64,000 nt of DNA from HKCCE3408 sp038530555. GTDB taxonomy: Bacteria > Pseudomonadota > Alphaproteobacteria > Rhodobacterales > Rhodobacteraceae. Shown here in pieces: positions 9,312-18,900 of this stretch. Below the pieces are notes generated by a model that ran no database searches, had not been told where the DNA came from, and saw only the letters and a list, made by a program, of their open reading frames with translations. How positions within the stretch are numbered: position 1 is the first letter of the stretch; each line of letters begins with the position of its first letter. The stretch lies in NCBI GenBank assembly GCA_038530555.1, contig JBCBCN010000003.1, positions 62,001-126,000 on the forward strand, given 5' to 3'. Both the position numbers and the translations under genes were made by a program.

Positions 9312-10264
9312 CCTCCCGCACCGCTCCACATATGCGCGCGTTCGGCTTCGATCTGCTGCGCGGCGGTCGTCTTACCCACCCGCAATGCGCGGCGTTGATA
9401 GGCGCGGATGAATTGGATCAGCTCGCCGTCCTTCTGGCGCTGCACCCCCGTCAGCCAGGCGTGGATATAGCCCCAGGCCATCGCCAGCCCGCCTGTCACG
9501 TAAGGCGGCTCCTTCATGCGAAAGACGCAAGTGGCGAAGTAAAACAGCGGCGCCGAGCCCATGTAATACTGTCCAAAGCCGTGCCGTTTGCGGCCGACAT
9601 GGATGTTCTGCTGGCTTGAGCCCATGGGCCGAAGATGCTCAAAGTTCAGATCCGGATGGTCCCAGCTGACCACGACCCAGCCCAACTGCCGGGCCTTATG
9701 GCCGTCGATCGCGTCCCACATCACCTCTCGCACGAAACCGCCGGTCTCCTTGAAACAGGCGACGCGGTAAAACTTGGTCATGCCCACGCTGAGCTCATCA
9801 CCGCGATGCTCAGACACGAGACGGCCGCCGATGCGCATGTAAGGCTTGCCGGAGCAGGTGCCGATCCGAGGATTTTCCTCCATCCGCTCAACCAGCGTTT
9901 CGAAATACCGCTCGGGCAGGTCGAGATCGAGATCGAGCTTACACAGATAGGTGAAGTCCTCCATCTCGACGCTGTCGAGGCCCACATAGAACGCCTCGAC
10001 CACGCCCGGCCCCACGGCACGATGCCCGCGATCGGGCTTTTTGACGACGCGGATCCAGTCATGCTTGGCGGTGTATTCGGCCAGGATCTCGGGCGTTGCA
10101 TCGGTCGAGCCGTCATCGACCACCACCCAGAGCGTCGGGCGCAAGCTTTGCGCGACCACACTATCGAGCGTGCGGCGCATGTAATCGGCCTCATTGCGGC
10201 AGGGCGAGATCAGCACATAGCTGCGTGGCTCGGGTCCCGTATCTGACATGTCGCCGTCCCTCAT
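9308..10264 (-). CDS. GT2 glycosyltransferase
   Basis: This is a 318-residue GT-A fold enzyme. The nucleotide-binding N-terminus is SYVLISPCRNEADYMRRTLD followed by VVVDDGSTDATPE. A D-x-D type metal site appears in CKLDLDLDLP. The C-terminal third is amphipathic and may touch the membrane. The ATG at 10264 overlaps the TGA of the upstream GT2 gene (ATGA), so the two glycosyltransferases are translationally coupled and likely add successive sugars to the repeat unit. Donor and linkage are unknown. Confidence 0.88.
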   Translation of the reverse strand: MRDGDMSDTGPEPRSYVLISPCRNEADYMRRTLDSVVAQSLRPTLWVVVDDGSTDATPEILAEYTAKHDWIRVVKKPDRGHRAVGPGVVEAFYVGLDSVEMEDFTYLCKLDLDLDLPERYFETLVERMEENPRIGTCSGKPYMRIGGRLVSEHRGDELSVGMTKFYRVACFKETGGFVREVMWDAIDGHKARQLGWVVVSWDHPDLNFEHLRPMGSSQQNIHVGRKRHGFGQYYMGSAPLFYFATCVFRMKEPPYVTGGLAMAWGYIHAWLTGVQRQKDGELIQFIRAYQRRALRVGKTTAAQQIEAERAHMWSGAGG

Positions 10265-11232
10265 TTATACTCGATCAGCCCGCCGCGGCGGCCTTGGATG
10301 CGGTTGAGATAGTAGCCTAGAGCTCCGCGCGCTTCAGCGAATTTCCCGACAGTCATGAAAACAGCCTGGAGCCAGGCCTTTCGGTCCCCACCGCCGCGAA
10401 GACCCAGGCGGAGGATTTGCGCGGGATAGATCGCCGCGCCAAGCAGGATCGCCGGATGGAATATCAGCGCGCCAAGCAGCAGCGCCAGCGGGAGGGCCAC
10501 GCCCCAGATCAGCGCGCTGTTGCGCCCTTTGACCCCGTGGCGTTCGGGCGGGGCACCGTGGAGTGCCGCGCCCTCGGTATAGGCATGGCCCGCGCGCTGG
10601 CTGCGCTTCCAGAATTGGGAGAACCGTGTGATGGCCGCGTCGTGCCAGGTCATCTCCACGGGGAGGCTCCAGATGCGCCAACCCGCCTGCCGCAGACGGA
10701 CGCACATCTCGGGCTCCTCCCCCGCAATCAGCGCCGGATTGTATCCGCCGACCTCCTGCAGGGCCTCCACCCGCATCAGGGCGTCACCACCACAGGCCTT
10801 GGCCTCACCAACCGGCCGATCCCATTCCCAATCGCACAGCTGGTTGTAGACGCTCGCCTCGGGGAAGCGTTCGCGTCGGCGGCCATGGACCACGGCGACA
10901 TCGGGTGTCTGGTCGAGAAAGTCGCGGGCCGTTTGGATCCAGCTTTCCCTAAGCTCACAATCCCCGTCGATGAACTGCACATAGTCGAGCGCGCCGTCTT
11001 CCAAGAGCCGCGCGAGGCCTTCGTTGCGCGCGCGGGCCGCGGTGAAGGGCTGTGCCATATCGAGCGCGACGACAGCGGCACCGGCCTGCTCGGCGGCGGT
11101 CACGCTGGCATCGATTGAGCCGCTGTCGACATAGACCAAGCGGCCCGCCTGCGCCCCTACCGAGGCAAGACACGCCACAAGGCGCGCGCCTTCATTGCGC
11201 CCGATGAGCACCGCGCCGACACGCCCGGTCAT
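10261..11232 (-). CDS. GT2 glycosyltransferase with C-terminal membrane segments
   Basis: This 323-residue family-2 glycosyltransferase has GAVLIGRNEGARL and YVDSGSIDAS in the nucleotide site and FIDGDCEL as the metal-binding acidic motif. A later region (AGEEPEMCVRLRQAGWRIW) is the usual acceptor/catalytic ED block. Two hydrophobic stretches near the C-terminus (ALIWGVALPLALLLGALIF) imply membrane attachment. The frame is open upstream to 11373, but ATG 11232 is chosen because GAGG lies eight bases before it and conserved sequence begins there. It is the first gene of a two-gene minus-strand operon. Confidence 0.87.
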   Translation of the reverse strand: MTGRVGAVLIGRNEGARLVACLASVGAQAGRLVYVDSGSIDASVTAAEQAGAAVVALDMAQPFTAARARNEGLARLLEDGALDYVQFIDGDCELRESWIQTARDFLDQTPDVAVVHGRRRERFPEASVYNQLCDWEWDRPVGEAKACGGDALMRVEALQEVGGYNPALIAGEEPEMCVRLRQAGWRIWSLPVEMTWHDAAITRFSQFWKRSQRAGHAYTEGAALHGAPPERHGVKGRNSALIWGVALPLALLLGALIFHPAILLGAAIYPAQILRLGLRGGGDRKAWLQAVFMTVGKFAEARGALGYYLNRIQGRRGGLIEYK

Positions 11233-11454
11233 GCGGGAGCCTCGTGAGGGGGATGAAAGATCGGGCGAAGAAAGGACATCGTGAGAAAAGCATAAACCGA
11301 CCAGTGGGCTAGCGCTCCCTATAGCGGCCCCGTCCAAGCGCTGCCAGTCCCGGCTTTTAAACAGTCTTGTCACGTTTGCGCATCAGGCAATGGCTGGATT
11401 TCACCCGCGAAGCTTCGTATCGGGAGGGCGTTCGTTTACAGAAAATTGCTCACC

Positions 11455-12423
11455 ATGACCGATATCGCCGTCATCATCGTCAATTATGGCACGCCAAAGC
11501 TTGCGCTTGAGGCGGTGGGCTCTGTCCTAACGCGGGAGCATGGCGGGCGTTCGGTCGAGGTGCACCTGGTCGACAATGCCTCACCCGGTGGGGATGCCGC
11601 GGTAATCCAAAGCGAACTGGAAGCGCGCGGCTGGACCGACCGGATCGTCTTTCACGCCGAGAGCGAAAATCACGGCTTTGGGCGCGGCAACAACCTTGTC
11701 CTCAAGGAGCTTGCCGCCCGCGAGGACCCGCCGCACTACGTCTTGCTCCTAAATCCCGATGGCAGCCTCGAGAACGAGACCATCGCGGTTCTGGCGGAGT
11801 TCATGGATGCCCACCCGGAGGCCGGCGCCGCAGGCGCGGAGATCCGCAAACCAGGCGAGGAGATGCCTGTCACCGCCGCCTTCCGTTTCCCGTCGATGAC
11901 GAGCGTGGCGGTGCAAGCGGTGAATTTCGGGCCACTCTCCCGGGCCTTCGCCGGGTCGCGCGTGGCGCTCAAACCGACCGCAGAGGCCGAGGAAGTCGGC
12001 TGGGTCGCGGGGGCCGCCGTGATGGCGCGGCTCAAGGCCTGGCAGGAAGTGGGCTTCTTCGATCCGACCTATTTCCTCTACTACGAGGAAACCGACCTGA
12101 TGCTTCAAACCAAGCGCGCGGGTTGGGAAACTTGGTACGTGCCCGACGCCAAGGCGGGTCATTTCGAAGGCCAGGCAACGGGCGTGAAAAGCGGAGAGCG
12201 CACGCGAAAACGCCATCCGGCCTATCTTTACGAGTCTTGGCGGCACTATTTCTCGAAGAACCACGGCCGGGCCTATGCCCTGGTGACCGCGATCCTTTGG
12301 CTACTGTGCGGCATGATCGGCACGGTGATCGCGCGGCTTCGCGGACGGACCCCGGCGATGCAACTGAACTTTGTGGGCGATATTACGGGAAAGGTGATCT
12401 GGCCGCTGCTCACAGGGCGTTAG
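11455..12423 (+). CDS. GT2 glycosyltransferase, rhamnosyltransferase-like
   Basis: This 322-residue enzyme starts IAVIIVNYGTPKLALEAVGS and contains VDNASPGGD and LLLNPDGSLE. The downstream block GWVAGAAVMARLKAW with FFDPTYFLYYEETDLM is typical of the WbbL/rhamnosyltransferase branch of GT2. A single hydrophobic segment lies near the C-terminus (LVTAILWLLCGMIGTVIA). ATG 11455 is preferred over TTG 11446. It is transcribed divergently from the two GT2 genes to its left and overlaps the convergent acetyltransferase by 14 bases at its 3' end. The sugar specificity is a guess. Confidence 0.87.
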   Translation: MTDIAVIIVNYGTPKLALEAVGSVLTREHGGRSVEVHLVDNASPGGDAAVIQSELEARGWTDRIVFHAESENHGFGRGNNLVLKELAAREDPPHYVLLLNPDGSLENETIAVLAEFMDAHPEAGAAGAEIRKPGEEMPVTAAFRFPSMTSVAVQAVNFGPLSRAFAGSRVALKPTAEAEEVGWVAGAAVMARLKAWQEVGFFDPTYFLYYEETDLMLQTKRAGWETWYVPDAKAGHFEGQATGVKSGERTRKRHPAYLYESWRHYFSKNHGRAYALVTAILWLLCGMIGTVIARLRGRTPAMQLNFVGDITGKVIWPLLTGR

Positions 12424-13024
12424 GCTCTTTCGGCGGGCGGATCTGCGCCGGGTTGCCGATGGCGAGCGCGCCGGGCGGCACGTCATGGAAAACCAGGGCA
12501 TTGGCCGCGATCCGCGCGCCTTTCCCGACCAGGATCGGCCCGACGATCACCGCGCCTGCGCCGATATCGACGCCGTCTTCCACGATGGGCAACTCCCCCA
12601 GACGGTCCGTTCGCGCCACGCCCATCGTCACGCCCTGGCGCACTTGCACATCATCGCCCAGAAACCGCGCCGAGATCACGATCCCCGAATGGTGCCAGAA
12701 CCGCACCCGCCGGCCCAGGCGCACCGGATACCAGACCGACATGCCGCAAAACCACTCCACCAGTTTGAACATCACCCAGTAGAGCACCGTCGACGGCGCT
12801 CGGATGATCTTCGGCTTGCCCATGCGCCAATTGCCGAACCGGTGCACGAAGACCGTCCAGAACCCCTGTTCGAACGGGTTGCGGCCATGGGCGCGAAAAT
12901 CCTCTGCAACCAACGCCCAAAAGCCAATTTTTTCAGGGTTTTGGTTCAAGGCACCGCGATCGGCTACTTCGGGCAAGCGCAGGCGGTCTGCTGCCTCGCG
13001 ATAGGCCTCGGAGCCGATTGACAT
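12410..13024 (-). CDS. Serine O-acetyltransferase-like hexapeptide acetyltransferase
   Basis: This 204-residue protein has an alpha-helical N-terminus and a C-terminal left-handed beta-helix of hexapeptide repeats (VIVGPILVGKGARIAANALV, then GNPAQI). This is the layout of serine acetyltransferases (CysE/EpsC) and sugar O-acetyltransferases. The catalytic-type histidine region FWHHSGIVIS is present. The context between glycosyltransferases and the exosortase suggests acetylation of a polysaccharide sugar rather than cysteine synthesis, but both are possible. ATG 13024 is chosen because AGGAGG lies ten bases upstream. The longer frame to 13153 lacks a good ribosome site. Confidence 0.8.
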   Translation of the reverse strand: MSIGSEAYREAADRLRLPEVADRGALNQNPEKIGFWALVAEDFRAHGRNPFEQGFWTVFVHRFGNWRMGKPKIIRAPSTVLYWVMFKLVEWFCGMSVWYPVRLGRRVRFWHHSGIVISARFLGDDVQVRQGVTMGVARTDRLGELPIVEDGVDIGAGAVIVGPILVGKGARIAANALVFHDVPPGALAIGNPAQIRPPKEPNAL

Positions 13025-13110
13025 GGATGGGGAACCTCCTGGCCGAATATGCGCCAAATTCGCTTGGACTACTCTGGCCCATGGGCGCAGCCAATGATGA
13101 CGATATTGTT

Positions 13111-13127
13111 TCCATATCCCATATGGA
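13111..13127. promoter_or_regulatory. Inverted repeat in the xrtD/acetyltransferase divergent region
   Basis: TCCATAT and ATATGGA form perfect seven-base arms around a CCC centre. The element lies 78 bases before the xrtD start and 87 bases before the acetyltransferase start, so it could serve as an operator for either promoter. No matching regulator is recognised nearby. Confidence 0.3.
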
Positions 13128-13204
13128 TTGGCAACATTGCCCATGGTATGCACCGCGCATATTTGGGTTGGGCTGGATTTTGAGTAGCGAGTGAGTTTCG
13201 AAGC

Positions 13205-14821
13205 ATGTCGATGATGTCACAAGAAAGCGCAGGTACCCTGGGCTGGAGCGCCGAGCGGATTTGGGGCCTGGTCATCCTGTTCGTGGCCACGCTGGCCGCT
13301 GGGGCGTTTTTTATCGACGGGTTGGACGCTCTTCTCACCGCTTGGGCGGCGCCGGAATACAGCCACGGCCCCCTGATCCCGGTCCTCTCGGCCCTGCTGT
13401 TTCTGCGCCAACTCAAGGAGTACCCACCGCAACCGGGCCCGAAACCCGACCGTTGGCCCGGAGTTGCGCTGATCTTCCTCGCGCTTTTATTCGGCCTGGT
13501 CGGCAAACTGTCCGGGATCGACGACCTGGTGGCCTATGCCACGATCATCTGGGTCGGCGGCATCCTTTTGGTCAGCTTTGGCTGGAACACGGGCAAGCAT
13601 TTCTGGCCGCCGGTTGTGCATCTGGTCTACATGCTGCCGCTGCCAGGCGTGATTTATTACAAGCTCACCAACGGGCTGCAGCTTGTCTCCTCCGAGCTGG
13701 GCGTTTGGCTTTTGCAGTTGGTCAATGTCCCGGTATATCTGGAAGGCAACATCATCGATCTGGGCGTGATGCGCCTGCATGTGGCCGAGGCCTGCTCGGG
13801 CCTGCGCTACCTCTTCCCGATCATGTCGTTCTCCTACATCTTCGCGGTGCTTTATCGCGGCCCGGTCTGGCACAAGGCGGTGCTGTTGCTGGCGGCGGTG
13901 CCGATCACCGTCGCGATGAATTCGGTCCGGATTGCTGTGGCTGGAATGATCGCCAACACCTACGGGGTCGAATGGCTCGAAGGCTTCACGCATTTCTTTG
14001 AAGGCTGGGTGATCTTCATCATCTGTATCGCGCTGCTGTTCCTGCTCGCTTGGGTGATGCTGCTGTTCCTGCCCAAGGATCAAAAGATGTCACTGCCCCA
14101 GGCACTGGACCTGGAAACCGACGGCCTGATGACCCAAGCCCTGCGCGTGCGCCTGGTCCAGCCCTCTGCCGCACTGATCACTTCGGCGGTCCTGGCCGTT
14201 GGCGCCCTAGGTGCCTGGCAGGCCATTCCGGACAATCGCCAGGGCACAATCGCGCGCGACAGCTTTGCCTTGTTCCCGCGAGAGCTCGGCGCCTGGGAAC
14301 AGCAAGGCCGTCCCGATCGCCTCAGCGAGAATGTCGCCGAGGTCCTCGCCGCAGACGACTATCATCAGGTCACGCTAACCCGGCCCGGTGTCGATGAGCC
14401 CGCTGTTGGCCTGTTCATGGCGTTCTATGAGGATCAGACCCAGGGCGGGGTGCATTCGCCCGAGATCTGCCTGCCCGGCTCGGGGTGGGAGATTGCCTGG
14501 CTCGAACGGACCGACATCACCGAGATGATGGGCACGGACGTCCCCTTCAACATCAACCGCGCCATCATTCAGCGCGGTGAGACGCGGATGATGGTCTATT
14601 ACTGGTTCCAGCAGGGCGAGCGTCGCGTGGCCTGGGATTTCGCGGCCAAGTTCTATCTGATGATCGACGGGATCACGACGGGATCAACCGACGGCTCGAT
14701 CGTGCGCCTGACAACGCTGATCGATGACAGCGACACGGGTGAGGCCGAGGCCGAAGCGCGCCTCCAAGATATGCTGGTGGAATTGCAGGAGCCGCTGCCC
14801 CGCTTCATCCCGGCGGAGTGA
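13205..14821 (+). CDS. xrtD: Exosortase XrtD-type, fused to EpsI domain
   Basis: Residues 1 to about 290 form an exosortase with roughly eight membrane segments and all three active-site residues in their usual settings: C197 in AEACSGLRYL, R242 in MNSVRIAVAG and H263 in FTHFFEGW. The C-terminal 220 residues form an EpsI-type periplasmic domain (HSPEICLPGSGWEI). This fusion and length fit the VPLPA-CTERM-specific XrtD branch as I remember it. The enzyme should cleave C-terminal sorting tags of exported proteins at the membrane, coupling them to polysaccharide export. No protein in the window carries a recognisable tag of this class. It abuts the convergent sulfotransferase gene with no spacing. 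Confidence 0.85.
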   Translation: MSMMSQESAGTLGWSAERIWGLVILFVATLAAGAFFIDGLDALLTAWAAPEYSHGPLIPVLSALLFLRQLKEYPPQPGPKPDRWPGVALIFLALLFGLVGKLSGIDDLVAYATIIWVGGILLVSFGWNTGKHFWPPVVHLVYMLPLPGVIYYKLTNGLQLVSSELGVWLLQLVNVPVYLEGNIIDLGVMRLHVAEACSGLRYLFPIMSFSYIFAVLYRGPVWHKAVLLLAAVPITVAMNSVRIAVAGMIANTYGVEWLEGFTHFFEGWVIFIICIALLFLLAWVMLLFLPKDQKMSLPQALDLETDGLMTQALRVRLVQPSAALITSAVLAVGALGAWQAIPDNRQGTIARDSFALFPRELGAWEQQGRPDRLSENVAEVLAADDYHQVTLTRPGVDEPAVGLFMAFYEDQTQGGVHSPEICLPGSGWEIAWLERTDITEMMGTDVPFNINRAIIQRGETRMMVYYWFQQGERRVAWDFAAKFYLMIDGITTGSTDGSIVRLTTLIDDSDTGEAEAEARLQDMLVELQEPLPRFIPAE

Positions 14822-15721
14822 TCAGACGCGGATCCCGGTAAGCTCAAAGGTGCGCGCGCGGTCCTTTTCAAAGAACGCCGCGGCCGCCTCCTCATCGTGA
14901 TAGACGATCTCTGACGGCACCTTGGTGATCGGGTCGAGCACTTGGGCTTTGACCGAGGACGGGATCACCGCTTTAACGGTCCGGGCGAGACCCGGCATGT
15001 GCTTGGCCGCGCGGCCCAGAAGCGCGCCGGTCGAGGTGATCCGGTGGGCACCGTGCTTGCCCCGCTCCGCATCGCCGATGGTGATCGCGGAAGCGTCAAC
15101 CTCGAGAAACGCGCAGACCTCATCCAGAACGGCCCGCGTGTCACGCGTCAGCCGCTGGAAGTCGAGAAACAGGAATCGCGCGGCCGGGAACACCTCGAAC
15201 CAGCGCTCAATCTGGTCGGCATAGCGCCCGACGAGGGCCAGCATCGGGTTCTTTTCCATCGCCTCGACCAGGGAGAGCGGGCCGTCGGGCGCCTTTTCGT
15301 TGCGCATCCGATGGCGATGGGCCGAGGCCGCGCGTTTGACCGGATCGCGCAGTACATAGACGAAGCGCGCCTCGGGCACGACGTCCTTGATCCGCTGGGG
15401 CACGGGCGCTGTGAGGCCGGGCGCGCCGTCCAAATCCATCTGCGACCGGGGCCGCAGGAAGGTGTAGGTCGTCGATGCGTCCAGGCGGATGCGCGCCTCA
15501 GGCTGACGGAAACAGCGTGCATAGCTGTCGAAGCCATCATCGAAATTCGTGGTGTAGAACTGCGGCTCTTTCGGATCGGAGACACAGACATCCGGGCTTT
15601 GATCCAGAAGCGCGGCCAAATACGTGGTGCCAGCCTTTTGCGCGCCAATGAGGAATGTGTTTGCGCCGATCGCCGCGGGGGACGCGCCCTCGGTGGGATC
15701 AGGTTGGGTTTGGGAGGTCAT
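14822..15721 (-). CDS. PAPS-dependent sulfotransferase
   Basis: This is a 299-residue soluble sulfotransferase. The 5'-phosphosulfate loop is FLIGAQKAGTTYLAALL near residue 25. The 3'-phosphate-binding region is RFVYVLRDPVKRAASAH near residue 120. These two motifs define PAPS-dependent enzymes, which move sulfate to a hydroxyl or amine. Within this locus the likely acceptor is a sugar of the surface polysaccharide. ATG 15721 has GGAG seven bases upstream. A GTG at 15742 would add seven residues and is less likely. The PAPS donor could come from the Sat-CysC fusion encoded near 36 kb. Confidence 0.86.
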   Translation of the reverse strand: MTSQTQPDPTEGASPAAIGANTFLIGAQKAGTTYLAALLDQSPDVCVSDPKEPQFYTTNFDDGFDSYARCFRQPEARIRLDASTTYTFLRPRSQMDLDGAPGLTAPVPQRIKDVVPEARFVYVLRDPVKRAASAHRHRMRNEKAPDGPLSLVEAMEKNPMLALVGRYADQIERWFEVFPAARFLFLDFQRLTRDTRAVLDEVCAFLEVDASAITIGDAERGKHGAHRITSTGALLGRAAKHMPGLARTVKAVIPSSVKAQVLDPITKVPSEIVYHDEEAAAAFFEKDRARTFELTGIRV

Positions 15722-15856
15722 CGCACGTCTCCATGATACCACTTATCCCCCAAACGCAGGCGTAGCGGCGCGGGCCCTGTGAGACAAGACATCTGCTGAG
15801 CACCGGTTCGTTTCCGCGATCTTTGCGCCGCAAGGAGGGGTTCTGTTCCAGGGATC

Positions 15857-15888
15857 GAAATGAAAACGAGGCCCCGCAGGGCCCCGTT
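15857..15888 (-). terminator. Rho-independent terminator after the 1452-residue protein gene
   Basis: On the minus strand a hairpin with AACG/CGTT and GGCCC-type arms (15865-15888, one mismatch) is followed by TTTTCATTTC. It sits 26 bases past the stop of the large LamG/beta-helix gene and would separate it from the sulfotransferase gene. Confidence 0.65.
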
Positions 15889-15913
15889 TCGAATGCATAA
15901 CCTGGCAACAGGA

Positions 15914-18900
15914 TCAGGCAGCAAGAATTTCCTCGGGGTCGAGATCGTCGCCGTTGAGGGTCACGCTGTCGTCCTGCTCCTCATAGGTGCCCTGACCATC
16001 GGTCAGTGCGTCCCAAAGCGTCGTGTCCTCGGAGGCATTGTTCATATTGCCTTCGGTCAGGATTTGGATGGAGCCCGATCCGTTATTCGTCAGGCTGAGC
16101 GTAACGGTGTCGGCGTCGTAATCGAAGGTGAGCTTGGCATCCTGATTGCCGCGCAGGCCGACGATCTGGATATCGTCGAACATGCCGACCATCTCATCGA
16201 CCTGAACCAGAACTTCATCGGTGGCCTGGCCGCCCAATGCGGTCACATCCACCAGCAGCGATCCCTCGCCCATGTCGAAGCCCGACAGAACGCTGACATC
16301 GTCGCCCAGCGCGCCTGAACGGAACTCCTCGATGGTTGAGAAGCCACCGGCATCAGCGGTCATCGACAGCGTGCCGCCATCCATCTCAAGAATGGATGTC
16401 CCGCCATCTTTACCGTCAAAGCCGACCTTCGCGTCGCTGCCCTGGATCGACAGAGACGATCCCTCACCGATCACCATTTCAGCGTCATCGACGCCGAGCA
16501 GGGCCTGACCGTCCTTGGCCAAGATATCGAACACACCGGCGAATTTCCCGGTATTGGCAAAGCGGCCGCCATCCACGTCGATCTCAAGACCGTCGGCGTC
16601 GTCGTAGTCTTCGATCCAGGCCTGGCCGGTGCTGGAAATGTCCAGATCGCCGCCCTCACCATCGGTGCTAACCTCGCCCTCGACTGTCAGACGGCCTTGG
16701 GACACGTTCAGTTCACCGCCGTCGCCGAAATCGAGATCGTCGAGCGCGATGGTGCCGTCATACTGGACCCAGTTGCCCGCCAGATCGATGCTGTCGCCGT
16801 CAATGGGCTTTTCCTGGATGTCCCAGTTCAGTTCATTGTCCCAGCGCGTGCCTTCGCCCCGATCATCGGGCGTGAAGCGCAGAGTCGTGGCGACATTACG
16901 ACCGGACTCGCCGAGGCCATAAGCCGCTTCGAAGTAGGCGATAATTTCATCGGCACTCAGGTCGTCGTTAACTTCGCCATTGTGTTGGGCGCGAAGGTAC
17001 TCCGCCAGATCGGCGATGGCTGCGTCGTCCTCATTCAACAGCGCCTCTGTGAAACGCTGGATCGTGGTTTGATCCAAGACGCTCTGATCCAAGCCCTCGA
17101 TGCCGCGATCCGCAGACATCTCACCGTTGTTGCCACCACGTTCGATATTACGCCCGCTCAACCAATTGTAGATGGAGGAGTCGTCGTAATACGTGTCCTT
17201 TTTGTTATCGATCGCGTCGTGGTTCCAATACTTGTAGCTCAGCTCATCGGAGTCCGGATCGGCCAAATGGGTGACGATGTTGTCTACAAAGCTGGTCTGC
17301 TCACCGAGGTTCAAGATCCCCTCGCTCAGCGCGCCAGGACGGCCGTTGGTGTCATTGTAGCCTGCCGAGGTCACCAAGTTGCCGGTCACGAGGGAGTATT
17401 CGCCCACCGAGCCTGCGCCCTTGTAGTCACCGCCCAAAACGCTGAGCGCCGAGTTGCTGTCGAGAAAGACGTTATCCTCAACGAAGCCGCCGCCGCGCAA
17501 CTGCGCACCGTAGGAGGCCGCCCGCATGGTGATGGTGTCGCGGAGTGTCACATCCCGCGTGCTGTCAGACATGTAGATGTTCTGCGACAAGATCGAGGGC
17601 GGCTGACCATCATCCTGATTGACGTCGTAGTTGTAGCCATCTCTCCAACCGGTTTGATCGAGAAACAGATCCTCGACCAGCACGTGGTCTGTGCCGCCAC
17701 CGATATAAATTCCCTGGATGCGGTTATCGCCTTCGGTTTTCCAGTTGTTGGCGCCTTTGTTCGGCTCTTCTCGGTAGACGTCGTAGACAGCCGAGTTCCG
17801 GATCGTCAGGCCTGAGGAATTCACAACCGCAAGCTCATCGGTGATCGTCACATCGTCGAAAAGCAAGTTTGTCGCCTCAATGACCAAGCCACCTTCCGAA
17901 AACTCAACGCCCTGGAAAACGATGTTGGAATAGTCGTCCTTCCACATGTCGAGCTTGGCATTGAGAACCGGGCGAGCGCCCTCGCCCCATGCCCCGACAT
18001 AAACCGGGTGCAGTTCAGACTCACCGTGCGTGTTACGGTCCAGGATGTTGTCGAGGGCGCTTTCCTCATACTCGTAGCCGCGCTCAAACAGCAGCCAGTT
18101 TGAATTTTCCGCGCCGTTTCCTGTGATCTCATTCCACAGGTCCATCCCGATCCCGGGCTTGAGCGCCATATCCTCGTCGCCGCCATATTCCGGGTTGTTG
18201 GCGAGCCAACCGGCCGTGATCTGGTTGGGCGAAAGGCCTTCCAAGGCGGCGATATCAGCTGCCGAGAGGGCATCGTCACTATCAGAAATGTAGACTTTGC
18301 GGTGATCATCGCCGTGTTCGACAACAACGTCACCGTCGCTGTCTTCTTCCAGCATGTAAAACTTGCCTTCGTTCCAGCCATCGTCCTGCGGGCCACGAAC
18401 CACGTCGACCGTCTTGTTGACGGTCTGTGTGGTGCCGTTCTCGTAGGTCACCTGATAGCGGAACGAGATGTCGCTGGTCTGCTCGGTCCCAGTAAGTACG
18501 AGGGCCATCGTGTTGTCGGGATTCACGGTCAGGTTGCCGTATTGCGGCCCGTCGAGAATTCGGATCGATGCGACGTTGTCGCCGTTGTGCTCAAGCGTGC
18601 TGGTCCGGCCTGAGGTGACCTCGGCATTGCCATCCAAGCGGATCACATAGCCATGTTCGATATCCGTCGGCCCATCATATTCTACGGGATCAGGAGACGG
18701 CTCGGGCTCAGGCGCTGGTGCCGGTTCTGGCGCTGGGTCAGGCTCTGGGGCGGGCTCGGGCTCCGGTGTGGGCTCCGGTTCAGGGGCCGGCTCAGGCTCA
18801 GGCTCTGGCGCCGGTTCAGGCTCTGGCTCTGGCTCCGGTGCAGGGGTGGGCTCGGGTGTAGGCTCCGGCTCGGGTGCGGGCTCCGGCTCCGCTGCGCCAG

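Noticed and set aside
16697..17815. Plus-strand frame of 372 codons inside the 1452-residue protein gene
   Set aside because: It lies opposite a continuous modular protein and has no family features or start signal.
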